From the NCBI RefSeq assembly GCF_900187975.1, contig NZ_FZPC01000045.1, positions 1-40,911 of the forward strand: a stretch of DNA of 40,911 nt, read 5' to 3'. The notes below the pieces were generated by a model. The model made no database searches, had not been told where the DNA came from, and saw only the letters and a program-made list of their open reading frames with translations. The translations under genes were made by a program, and so were the position numbers. This document shows positions 1 through 8,800 of this stretch, piece after piece (positions within the stretch are counted from its first letter, which is position 1; every line of letters starts with the position of its first letter). This DNA is from Pseudomonas delhiensis. GTDB lineage: Bacteria; Pseudomonadota; Gammaproteobacteria; Pseudomonadales; Pseudomonadaceae.

Positions 1-140
1 GATCAGGCGCACATGAGCGGATTTTCATCAGGGCTCGGGAGCGGATGTATCGCTCCATGAAGCCGGATATACGGCAGCAGTCGTACCCAAGTTCGAAAAA
101 GCACGTCGGTCGCTGGCAAAACGGGAGGAGTCCATATACG
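1..140. repeat. Left copy of a 140-bp perfect inverted end repeat
   Basis: Bases 1-140 are identical to the reverse complement of 40772-40911, with the first mismatch at position 141 (a versus c). No transposase or recombinase lies next to it. A length of exactly 140 bases followed by divergence resembles the k-1 overlap that a de Bruijn assembler leaves at a repeat junction (k = 141), so this is probably one copy of a dispersed repeat at a contig edge. A real terminal inverted repeat is possible but unsupported. Confidence 0.9.
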
Positions 141-388
141 AATAACCGTTCGCGGTTATCCGCCGTTGGCCGCGCCACCGGACGTCCGGGGTGGCCGGTG
201 AATTCAATCGCGGACGGAGTCCGCTCCTACGACCGTGCTTCCTGGAACCGAGCGGACTTTGTCCGCGATTCGGCGGATAACGCCGTAGGCGTTATGCGCC
301 CTACGAACTATCGCGAACGCGGGAACCCAGGGTTCGCGAGCAAGAACTAGGCGTCCCCCTCGATCCTACGAAGAGCAAAAGCACCCCC
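141..388. repeat. Intergenic repeat cluster left of the secretion operon
   Basis: No credible gene lies here. The stretch holds short palindromic units typical of Pseudomonas intergenic DNA: ataaccgttcgcggttat (142-159), a copy of the cggacggagtccgctccta type (about 211-230), ataacgccgtaggcgttat (about 276-294) and a longer unit at 331-372. The 331-372 unit matches 13634-13673 in inverse orientation. The operon to the right reads toward this region, so the palindromes may also help end its transcript; no U-tract terminator is seen. Confidence 0.6.
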
Positions 389-1735
389 TCACCGCTCCCG
401 CAACGCCTCCCAGCGCGCCTTCAGCACCGGCTTGAGCAGGTAGTCCAGCACGCTCTTCTCGCCGGTGATGATGTCCACCGTCGCCACCATCCCGGGGATG
501 ATCAGCAGCGGCTTGTTGTCCGGGCCCAGGTGGTTCTTGTCGGTGCGCACCTGGATCAGGTAGAAGGCGTTGCCCTTGTCGTCGGTGATGGTGTCGGCGC
601 TGATCATCTCCAGCTTGGCTTTCAGGCCGCCATAGATGGTGTAGTCGTAGGCGCTGAACTTCACCGTGGCCGGCTGGCCGGGGTGGAGGAAGGCGACGTC
701 CTGCGGGCGGATCTTCGCTTCCACCAGCAGGTTGTCCTCCAGCGGGACGATTTCCACCATGTCGCTGCCCGGCTGCACCACGCCGCCGATGGTGTTGATC
801 TTCAGCTGCTTGACGATGCCGCGCACCGGCGACACCACGGTGGTGCGGCTGACCTTGTCGTCGATGGCGCGGCTGGTGGCGGTGAGCTTGTTCAGCTCGG
901 TGCGGGCCTCGTTGAGGTCCTTCAGGGCGTCGGTGCGGAAGCCCTGGCGCGACTCGTCGATCTTCCGCGAGATTTCCTGCATGGCCGCCTCGGCGCGGGG
1001 GATGGCCAGGGTGGTGGCGTTCAGCTCGCCGTTGATCTCCACCACGCTGCGGCGCAGGCGCAGCAGTTCCACCGGGGAGATGGCGCCGCTCTTGACCAGC
1101 GGCGTCGACATGTTCAGCTCCTGCTGCACCAGGCCGAGGCTTGCGCGGTACTGCTGGGTCTTGGCGCGGAACTCCTGCAGCTCCTGGGTCTTCTGCCGCA
1201 GCTGTTCCTGGAGGATGCTCACCTCGCTGGCCTGGCGCGCCTGGCGGCTGTGGTAGAGCTGCAACTGGTCGTCGACCACCTGCGGCGCGGTCTGCTTCAG
1301 GGTGTCGGAGAAGGCCGGCTCGCGGCCCTCGGCCTCGGCGCTCAGGCGTTCCACCCGGGCTTCCAGGGCGTTGCGGTCGGCCTCGGTCTCGCCCTTGTTG
1401 GAGGCGAAGCGGGTGTCGTCCAGGCGCAGCAGGGTCTGGCCCTTGTCCACCACCTGGCCTTCGTGGACGAAGATTTCCGAGACGATGCCGCCCTCCAGGT
1501 TCTGGATGGTCTGCACCTTGCTGGAGGGGATCGCCTTGCCTTCGCCCTTGGTGACTTCCTCCAGGTGCGCGTAGTGCGCCCAGGCCAGCGCGCAGACCAG
1601 CAGCGCGAGCACCGCCCAGAGGGTGATGCGCGCGGCCAGCGGCGAGTCCTCCAGCACCGTGCCCTGGACCTCGGGCATGAACTCGGTGTCGCTGCGTGCG
1701 CCCAGGTAGCCCGGCGCCGGTTGCATGCTGCTCAT
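389..1735 (-). CDS. HlyD/LapC-family type I secretion membrane-fusion protein
   Basis: This periplasmic adaptor would link the inner-membrane ABC exporter to the TolC-like channel for export of the RTX adhesin. The 448-residue product has a short cytoplasmic N-terminus, one membrane segment at about residues 36-54, a lipoyl/barrel segment just after it (IQNLEGGIVSEIFVHEGQ), a long alpha-helical hairpin (about 110-290) rich in Glu, Gln and Arg, and a C-terminal beta-barrel with the HlyD-type GMVATVDIITGEKSVLDYLL ending. Its length is normal for the family. The ATG at 1735 lies four bases after the stop of the ABC gene, so the two are probably translationally coupled. It is the last gene of a three-gene minus-strand operon. 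The family is sure; the cargo is inferred from the divergent adhesin gene. Confidence 0.93.
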   Translation of the reverse strand: MSSMQPAPGYLGARSDTEFMPEVQGTVLEDSPLAARITLWAVLALLVCALAWAHYAHLEEVTKGEGKAIPSSKVQTIQNLEGGIVSEIFVHEGQVVDKGQTLLRLDDTRFASNKGETEADRNALEARVERLSAEAEGREPAFSDTLKQTAPQVVDDQLQLYHSRQARQASEVSILQEQLRQKTQELQEFRAKTQQYRASLGLVQQELNMSTPLVKSGAISPVELLRLRRSVVEINGELNATTLAIPRAEAAMQEISRKIDESRQGFRTDALKDLNEARTELNKLTATSRAIDDKVSRTTVVSPVRGIVKQLKINTIGGVVQPGSDMVEIVPLEDNLLVEAKIRPQDVAFLHPGQPATVKFSAYDYTIYGGLKAKLEMISADTITDDKGNAFYLIQVRTDKNHLGPDNKPLLIIPGMVATVDIITGEKSVLDYLLKPVLKARWEALRER

Positions 1736-1739
1736 GGCT

Positions 1740-3908
1740 TCACCCCGCTGCCGGGCCGACGTGGCCCTTGCGCAATGCTTCGATCACCGCGTCCTTCGGC
1801 CCGTCGGCGACGATGCGCCCGGCGTCGAGGACGATCAGCCGGTCCACCAGCGCGAGCATCGAGGTGCGGTGGGTGACCAGCAGCAGCGTCTTGTCCGCGC
1901 AGCACGCCTGCAGGCGCCGGCGCAGGGCTTCCTCGCTGCTGTTGTCCATGGCGCTGGTGGGTTCGTCCAGCACCAGGATCGGCGGGTCCAGCAGCAGCGC
2001 GCGGGCCATCAGCACGGCCTGGCGCTGGCCGCCGGAGAGCAGCTGGCCGCGCTCGCCCACCGGGCGGTCGAAGCCGGCCGGGTGCTGCCGGGCCAGTTCG
2101 CTGACGCCGGTCAGCTCGGCCACCTCCAGCATGCGCGCGTCGCTGACGTAGCGGGCGCCGAGGGTCAGGTTGTCGCGCAGGCTGCCGGCCAGCAGCGGCA
2201 GGTCGTGGGCCACGTAGCCCACCTGCTGGCGCAGGTCGGCCACGTCGATCTGCCGCAGGTCCAGGCCGTCGAGCAGGATCTGCCCCTGGTCCGGCTGGTA
2301 GAAGCCCAGCAGCAGGCGCGCCAGGGTGCTCTTGCCCGAGCCGCTGCGGCCGATCAGCCCGACCTTCTCGCCGGCGGCCAGGCGCAGGCCGATCTGGCTC
2401 AGCGCCGGGGCGTTCTGCTCGGGGTAGCGGAATTCCACCTGGCGCATCTCCAGCGCGCCGTGCAGCTGGGTGCGCTCCAGCGGGCGCTGGCTGGCCTGGC
2501 GTTCCTGGGGCAGGGCCATGAGCGCGTCGGTGCTCTTCATGGTCAGGCGCGCCTGCTGGTGGCGGGTGATCAGCCCGGCGATCTGCCCCAGCGGCGCCAG
2601 CACCCGGCTGTTGAGCATGTAGCAGGCGACCAGGGCGCCGACGCTGAGCTGGCCGTCGAGGATGGCGTAGACGCCGCAGACGATCAGGGCCATGCCGGCG
2701 AACTGCTGGACGAACAGGGTGCCGTTGGTGGCCAGGGTGGCGAGGAAGCGGGCGTGGTTGTCAAGGCGGGTGAGGGCGCCGTGGGTGGCTTCCCAGCGGT
2801 ACTGCCGCTCGCTCTCGGCGCCGCACGCCTTGAGCGTCTCCAGGCCGCCGAGGGTCTCGATCAGCAGGGCCTGGCGCTCGGCGCCGAGGGTCAGGCTCTT
2901 CTGCACGGTGTCGCGCAGGCGCACCTGGATCAGGTAGGCGAAGCCGATGGTCAGCGGGAAGGCCAGCAGCGGCACCGCCACCAGGCTGCCGCCGAGCAGG
3001 CCGATGACCAGGATCATCAGCAGCGAGAAGGGCAGGTCGATCAGGCTGGTGAGGGTCAGCGCGGTGAGGAATTCGCGCAGGCCCTGGAAGTCGTGGATGC
3101 TCTGGGCGAAGCCGCCGACCGTGGCCGGGCGGTACTTCATGGCCATGCCGGTGATGCGCTCGAAGAGGGTGGCCGAGAGCACCACGTCGGTCTTCTTCCC
3201 GGCCATGTCCAGCAGGTGCGCGCGCAGCACCCGCAGCAGCAGTTCGAAGAGGGTGCCCAGCAGCAGCCCGCTGGCCAGCACCCAGAGGGTGGAGACGGCC
3301 TGGTTGGGCACCACGCGGTCGTAGGTCTGCATGACGAACAGCGGCACCAGCATGCTCAGCAGGTTGATCAGCAGGCTGGCCACCAGGGCGTCGGTGTACA
3401 GCCAGCGCGACAGCCTGAGGGTGTCGCGGAACCAGGCCTCCACCCGCGGCACCAGCGGCTGGCGCGCCGCCTCCAGTTCGTGGCGCGGGCGGGCGAACAG
3501 GGCCAGGCCGCTGTATTGCGCGGCCAGTTCCTCGGTGCTGACCCACTGCTCGCCGCCCTCGGTCTCGCAGGGCAGGATCAGCGCCTGGCCGTCCGCGCCC
3601 CACTGGCGCAGCACCGCGCTGCGCCCGCCGTCGAGCAGCAGCAGGACCGGCAGGTTCAGCGCCGGTATGGCCTTCAGCTCGCGGCGCAGCAGGCGCCCCT
3701 GCAGGCCGGCGCGGGCCGCGGCGCGGGGCAGCAGCTCGGCGTTCAGGCGCTGCTGCGGCAGCGGCAGGCCGGCGCTCAGGCTGGTGCGGCTGACCGGGCA
3801 GCCGTGCAGGCGGCAGAGGATCAGCAGGCCGTCGAGCAGGGGGTCGTCGTGGCTCAGCCGGGGATCGTCCGCGGCGGGGCTGCCGCGCTCCTGGATGATC
3901 ATGGTCAC
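1740..3908 (-). CDS. LapB-type type I secretion ABC exporter (permease/ATPase)
   Basis: This inner-membrane exporter would energise secretion of the adhesin encoded divergently. The 722-residue protein starts with a C39-like domain (about residues 1-140) that lacks a recognisable catalytic Cys/His pair, as in RTX exporters where this domain binds substrate rather than cutting a leader. A six-helix membrane region (about 165-440) follows, then an ATPase domain with Walker A GRSGSGKST near residue 520, signature LSGGQRQ near 625, Walker B ILVLDEP and H-loop THRTS. The GTG at 3908 is chosen because GGGAG lies 7 bases upstream; an ATG two codons later (3902) is less well placed. It sits between the TolC-like gene and the HlyD-like gene, in the same operon. 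Confidence 0.94.
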   Translation of the reverse strand: MTMIIQERGSPAADDPRLSHDDPLLDGLLILCRLHGCPVSRTSLSAGLPLPQQRLNAELLPRAAARAGLQGRLLRRELKAIPALNLPVLLLLDGGRSAVLRQWGADGQALILPCETEGGEQWVSTEELAAQYSGLALFARPRHELEAARQPLVPRVEAWFRDTLRLSRWLYTDALVASLLINLLSMLVPLFVMQTYDRVVPNQAVSTLWVLASGLLLGTLFELLLRVLRAHLLDMAGKKTDVVLSATLFERITGMAMKYRPATVGGFAQSIHDFQGLREFLTALTLTSLIDLPFSLLMILVIGLLGGSLVAVPLLAFPLTIGFAYLIQVRLRDTVQKSLTLGAERQALLIETLGGLETLKACGAESERQYRWEATHGALTRLDNHARFLATLATNGTLFVQQFAGMALIVCGVYAILDGQLSVGALVACYMLNSRVLAPLGQIAGLITRHQQARLTMKSTDALMALPQERQASQRPLERTQLHGALEMRQVEFRYPEQNAPALSQIGLRLAAGEKVGLIGRSGSGKSTLARLLLGFYQPDQGQILLDGLDLRQIDVADLRQQVGYVAHDLPLLAGSLRDNLTLGARYVSDARMLEVAELTGVSELARQHPAGFDRPVGERGQLLSGGQRQAVLMARALLLDPPILVLDEPTSAMDNSSEEALRRRLQACCADKTLLLVTHRTSMLALVDRLIVLDAGRIVADGPKDAVIEALRKGHVGPAAG

Positions 3909-4007
3909 GCTACTTCTCCCGGGCTTCTTCGAGCCCCGTGCGGGCCGCCGCGCCCCGCAAACGCCGCCGGCCGGCGGGGCCGGCGTCGGGCGGGGGCGGG
4001 CAGGGCC

Positions 4008-5366
4008 TCATTTCATGTCGGGCAGGCGTGTTTCGGTCTTCACGTCGGACAGCGCCACGCCCTCGTGGGGCGGTACCACGTTCTGCGAGCGCAGCAGGGC
4101 GCCCATGGCGGCCAGCACCCGGTAGCGCGAGTACTCCTCGGTGTAGCGCACCTGGGTGTAGCGGCGGTTGGCGGTGAAGAGTTCGTTCTCGCTGTCCAGC
4201 AGGTCGAGCAGCGTGCGCTGGCCCAGGGTGAACTGCTGCTGGTAGGCCTCGCGGACCTTGCGGGTGTAGTCGGCGTACTCGCGCGCCGGTCCGGTCTGCT
4301 TGGTGGCGTTCTCCATCGCGTCCCAGGCCAGCGAGAGGTTCTCGTTGAGCAGGCGCAGGGCGTTGTCGCGGACGTCCTTGGCCTCGTCGATCTGGTGCGA
4401 GGTGGCGCCGAGGCGGTTCTTGTCGCGCATGCCGTTGAACAGGTTGTAGCGCATCACCACCTGGGCTTCCCAGTCGTTGTAGTGGCCCACTTCGCCGTCG
4501 ACGTTGTTGTTCGCCGCCTTCGACAGTTCCAGGTCGAAGCGCGGGTAGAAGGGCGCCTTGGCCGCCTCGTACTGCTTCTCGGCGGCGTTGACGTCGGACT
4601 GGGCCGACTTGAGCAGCGGGTTGTTGCTCAGCACTTCCTGGCGCGCCTGGTTGATGCTGGCGGGCACCAGGGCCTTGACGGTGGAGGGCGTCTCCAGCTC
4701 GTCCGGCTGCTTGCCCACGGCGCTGTAGAAGTTGGCCTCGGCGTCGCGCAGGTCGACTTCCTCGGTGTAGAGGTTGTTCTGCGCCAGGGCCAGGCGCGCG
4801 GTGGCCTGGTCGTTGTCGGCGGTGCTGCCGACGCCCTGCTGGCTGCGCATGCGGATCTGGTCGCCGATGCGCTGGTGGGCCTGCAGGTTGTTGCGCGCCA
4901 GGGTCACCATCTCGCGGTGCTGCAGCACGCTGAGGTAGACCTCGACGGTGCGCAACGCGGCGTTCTCCGAAGTGCCCAGGACGCGGAACGCCTTGGAATT
5001 GACGTTGGCCTCGTTGCGCGCCACCTCGTTGGGCGTGCCGAAGCCGTCGAACAGCATCTGCTGCAGGCGGATCTCGGCGTCGCCGCGGTTGAGCGTTTCC
5101 TTGTTGTGGTTGCCTTCCTGACGGGTAGAGGGGCTATCGACGCCTTCGCGGCCGTAACCCAGCAGCAGATCGACGGTGGGCAGGTAGCCGCCGCGGGCGA
5201 TCTTCAGTTCCTGGTCTGCGGTCAGCCGGCTGTTCATGCTCTGGCTGATCTCCGGGTGATATTGCAGGGTGCTCTGTATGGCTTGGGTCAGGCTCATCGC
5301 GTGGGCTTGAGCGCAGGTGGCCGCCAGAAATACACCGCTCCATAGCGTCGCGTTACGACTGCGCAT
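4008..5366 (-). CDS. TolC-family type I secretion outer-membrane channel
   Basis: This outer-membrane efflux protein would complete the tripartite secretion machine with the ABC and HlyD proteins downstream. The 452-residue product begins with a Sec signal peptide (MRSRNATLWSGVFLAATCA, cleavage near AHA) and holds the two outer-membrane-efflux repeats with long Gln/Asn/Ala helices, including LFDGFGTPNEVARNEANV and the second-repeat equivalent LFNGMRDKNRLGATSHQIDE. A longer reading frame begins at 5447, but the ATG at 5366 has AGGAG seven bases upstream and places the signal peptide at the N-terminus, so it is preferred. It is the first gene of the minus-strand operon. The 467-bp gap to the adhesin gene must hold its promoter. 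Confidence 0.93.
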   Translation of the reverse strand: MRSRNATLWSGVFLAATCAQAHAMSLTQAIQSTLQYHPEISQSMNSRLTADQELKIARGGYLPTVDLLLGYGREGVDSPSTRQEGNHNKETLNRGDAEIRLQQMLFDGFGTPNEVARNEANVNSKAFRVLGTSENAALRTVEVYLSVLQHREMVTLARNNLQAHQRIGDQIRMRSQQGVGSTADNDQATARLALAQNNLYTEEVDLRDAEANFYSAVGKQPDELETPSTVKALVPASINQARQEVLSNNPLLKSAQSDVNAAEKQYEAAKAPFYPRFDLELSKAANNNVDGEVGHYNDWEAQVVMRYNLFNGMRDKNRLGATSHQIDEAKDVRDNALRLLNENLSLAWDAMENATKQTGPAREYADYTRKVREAYQQQFTLGQRTLLDLLDSENELFTANRRYTQVRYTEEYSRYRVLAAMGALLRSQNVVPPHEGVALSDVKTETRLPDMK

Positions 5367-5833
5367 GGCGTTCTCCTGGTGTTCTCGACTTCGATGCTCT
5401 TTCAGTTCGCCAAAAACTTGGCTTTTTTTTGATATCAAGCGTTTCACGCCTGTAACATCAGAGCTAAGAACAACTTTTCGAGAAGCTCAGAAGAATTTTT
5501 CACATCCCATATTCAGAAAAAGTCTTATGCCACCTGTGAAAACCGGCACATTGTAAAACTCGCAAACCCTGATTTTTCTTGGCTATGGGGACGAATAGGG
5601 CTTGCAGATACAGCCATGTACGTTTCAGGCGGCTAGGGCGGGGCGTTCCGCGAAGTGTCGAAGCAAGCGTGGTCAAAAAAATGGCGGATTCATCCGCTGG
5701 CTTTTTGATGCCAAAGCGCCTCCAGGCTTCAGCTTCCCTCTACGCATCACTGCGCGCCATCGACGGCATGGCCAACTCGGAGGTCTTGGGTGCCGCCGGA
5801 GGCGGCGCCGGGCGGTGAGCGGAGGATGCAGTC
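5367..5833. promoter_or_regulatory. Divergent control region between secretion operon and adhesin gene
   Basis: This 467-bp gap separates two divergent transcription units. The part from about 5400 to 5580 is clearly richer in A and T than the genes around it (for example a run of eight T near 5423-5431), as expected for promoters and for MvaT-type silencing. The distal part holds a FleQ-box-like site listed separately. The adhesin ATG is preceded by GGAGG with about 8 bases of spacing. No convincing sigma-70 promoter pair could be assigned by eye. Confidence 0.6.
5672..5685 (+). promoter_or_regulatory. Candidate FleQ-binding site upstream of the adhesin gene
   Basis: The 14 bases gtcaaaaaaatggc match 11 of 14 positions of the FleQ consensus described for Pseudomonas (GTCAATAAATTGAC when the degenerate position is A). 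The site lies 148 bases before the adhesin start codon. FleQ is a cyclic-di-GMP-responsive regulator of adhesin and exopolysaccharide genes in this genus. The match is by eye and one such site could arise by chance. Confidence 0.4.
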
Positions 5834-8800
5834 ATGGCCAGCTTGGTAGGTATCGTCAGCAAGGCGGTGGGCGAGGTCTTCGCCGTGGCCGCGGATGGTT
5901 CGCGTCGCATCCTGCACCAGGGCGACAAGCTGTTCGTCGGCGAACAACTGGTGACCGGGCACGAAGGTGCCGTGGCCGTGGCGATCGCCGGTGGCGGCGA
6001 GCTCACCCTGGGGCGCGACAGTTCGATGCCGATGAGCAGCCAACTGGTCGCCGCCGCCCACCACCAGTACGCGGACAGCGCGCCGGCGCAGGCCCCGGCC
6101 ACGCCCAGCCAGCAGGACCTCACCGACGTCAAGGCGCTGCAGGCGGCCATCGCCGCCGGGCAGGACCCGAGCCAGGTCGCCGAGGCCACCGCGGCCGGTC
6201 CGTCGTTCTCCGCCGGCGGCAACGCCAAGGCCGGCGGCGGGCACTCCTTCGTGCTGCTGACCGAGACCGGCGGCCGCGTCGATCCGGACATCGGCTTCCC
6301 CACCGGGCCTCTGGCCAGCGGCCCGCTGTTCCCGCGGCCGTTCGACGGCGTGCCCAGCCCCGAGCAGGCCCAGGCGGCGCCCCCGCCGGAACCGCCGGCA
6401 CCACCGGAGCCGCCGGCGCCCCCCGTCGATGGCGTGCCGAGCGCGGGCAATGCCGCCACCGTGGTGGATGAGGATGGCCTGCCCGGCGGCATCCAGGGCA
6501 ACGACGACCTGCCCGGCGTGGGCGCCAGCGCTTCCGGCAGCCTGGGCTACAGCTTCGGCCCCGATGGCCCCGGGAGCTTCGCCTGGGGCACCACCGGCCT
6601 GCCGGCGCTGACCTCCGGCGGCGTGGCCCTGAGCTACAGCGTGAGCCCCGACGGCCACGTGCTGACCGCCTCGGCCAATGGCCAGACGGTCTTCACCCTG
6701 ACCCTCACCAGCCTCGCCAACGGCACCTACGAACTGGTCCTGCAGCAGCCGCTGGACCACCCGCAGCACGGCGTCGAGGACGACATCGCCCTCAGCGTCC
6801 CCTACACCCTGACCGACGGCAACGGCACGCCCGCCAGCGGCAGCCTGGCCATCCTCGTCAACGACGACAGCCCCACCGCCGGCCTGGCCCTGGACGGCGA
6901 GGCGCCGAGCCTGTTCAGCCATGACGAGGGCACCCGCGGCGGCGCCTCCGAGAGCGTCTCGGCGGACTTCGCCAGCGCCTTCCAGGCCACCCTGGCCTAT
7001 GGCGCCGACGGCGCCGGCAGCGTGGCCTGGCACTACAGCCTGAACGTCACCAGCCAGGGCGAGGCCTCGGGGCTCAGCAGCGGCGGCCAGGGCATCCACC
7101 TCTACCTGATCGGCGGCGTGGTGGTGGGCTCCACGGCCGCCAGCGCCGGCGCGGTGAGCAGCGCCAACAGCGTCTTCACCCTGGCGGTGGACGCCGCCAG
7201 CGGCAAGGTCACCCTGACCCAGTACGCCGTCATCGACCACGCCCTGCCGGGCGACACCGGCGGCTTCGACAGCCAGCACGTCTCCCTCGGCAACGACCTG
7301 GTGCAGCTGCAGGGCAGCGTCACCATCACCGACCGCGACGGCGACCCGGCCAGCGCCAGCCAGAACCTGGACCTGGGCGGCCGGATCGGCTTCGCCGACG
7401 ACGGGCCGAGCATCGGCATCGGCGCCAGCACCGCGCAGCTCGGCAGCCTGGTGACCCAGGACGCCGACACCCTCGGCAGCAACTTCGACACCGCCACCAC
7501 CAGCTTCGCCGCGGCCTTCGCCATCACCTCGCAGAACGCCGGCGCCGACGGCCCGGCCACGGTGGGCTGGAGCTATGCGCTGAAACTGGACGTGGCCGAG
7601 GGCAGCCAGTCGGGCCTGAACAGCGCCGGGCAGAAGATTTATCTGTACGAGCAGAACGGCCAGATCATCGGCAGCACTGCCAGCAGTGAAGGTGGTGTGA
7701 ACGCCAGCAACACCATTTTCAGTCTCAAAGTGGATGGCAGCGGCAACGTCACCCTGACGCAATACGCCGAGATCGATCACGCACTGCCCGGCGCCACCGG
7801 CAACTATGCTGCGCAGCAGGCTTTCCTCGGCACTGGCCTGGTGAGCCTGGACGCTACCGCGACCATCACCGACTACGACGGTGACAAGGCCAGCTCCACG
7901 GCGTCCCTGGACCTGGGCAACAAGGTGGCCTTCGACGACGACGGCCCCTCCATCTGTATCGACCTGAGCGGTAAAGCTCCGGTGCTGCTGCATACACAGG
8001 ACGCGGACACTATCGGCAGCAACTTCGACACTGCGACCACCAGCTTCGCCGCCGCCTTCGCCATCACCTCGCAAAGCGCCGGCGCCGATACCCCGGCTTC
8101 GGTGAGCTGGAGCTACGCGCTGAAGCTGGATGTAGCCGAGGGCACTCAGTCAGGCCTGAACAGCACCGGACAGAAGATTTATCTGTACGAGCAGAATGGC
8201 CAGATCATCGGCAGTACCGCCAGCAGTGAAGGCGGGGTAAACGCCAGCAACACCATTTTCAGTCTCAAAGTGGACGGCAGCGGCAACGTAACCCTCACGC
8301 AGTTCGCCGAGATCGATCACGCACTGCCCGGCGCCACCGGCAACTATGCCGCGCAGCAGGCTTTCCTCGGCACCGGCCTGGTGAGCCTGGACGCTACCGC
8401 CACCATCACCGACTACGACGGCGACAAGGCCTCGTCCAGCGCCAGCATCGACCTGGGCAACAAGGTCGCCTTCGACGACGACGGCCCCTCCATCTGCATC
8501 GACCCCAGCGGCAGCAAGCCCGTCGTGCTGCTGACCCACGACGCGGACACCATCGGCTCCAACTTCGACACCGCGACCACCAGCTTCGCCGCCGCCTTCG
8601 CCATCACCTCGCAAAGCGCCGGCGCCGACACCCCGGCCTCGGTGAGCTGGAGCTACGCGTTGAAACTGGACGTGGCCGAAGGTAGCCAGTCGGGCCTGAA
8701 CAGCGCCGGGCAGAAGATCTACCTGTACGAGCAGAATGGCCAGATCATCGGCAGCACCGCCAGCAGCGAAGGCGGGGTGAACGCCAGCAACACCGTCTTC

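Noticed and set aside
45..350. 101-codon frame in the left repeat cluster
   Set aside because: It lies entirely within intergenic repeats and the inverted end repeat, with Arg/Ser-rich composition and no ribosome site.
1725..5345. 1206-codon plus-strand frame opposite the secretion operon
   Set aside because: It is antisense to three well-conserved genes and translates to a low-complexity Gln/Ala/Gly/Val chain typical of shadow frames in GC-rich DNA.
5747..8074. 775-codon minus-strand frame opposite the adhesin N-terminus
   Set aside because: Same shadow pattern; its sequence is composed of Ala/Gly/Val/Asp and repeats in step with the adhesin units.
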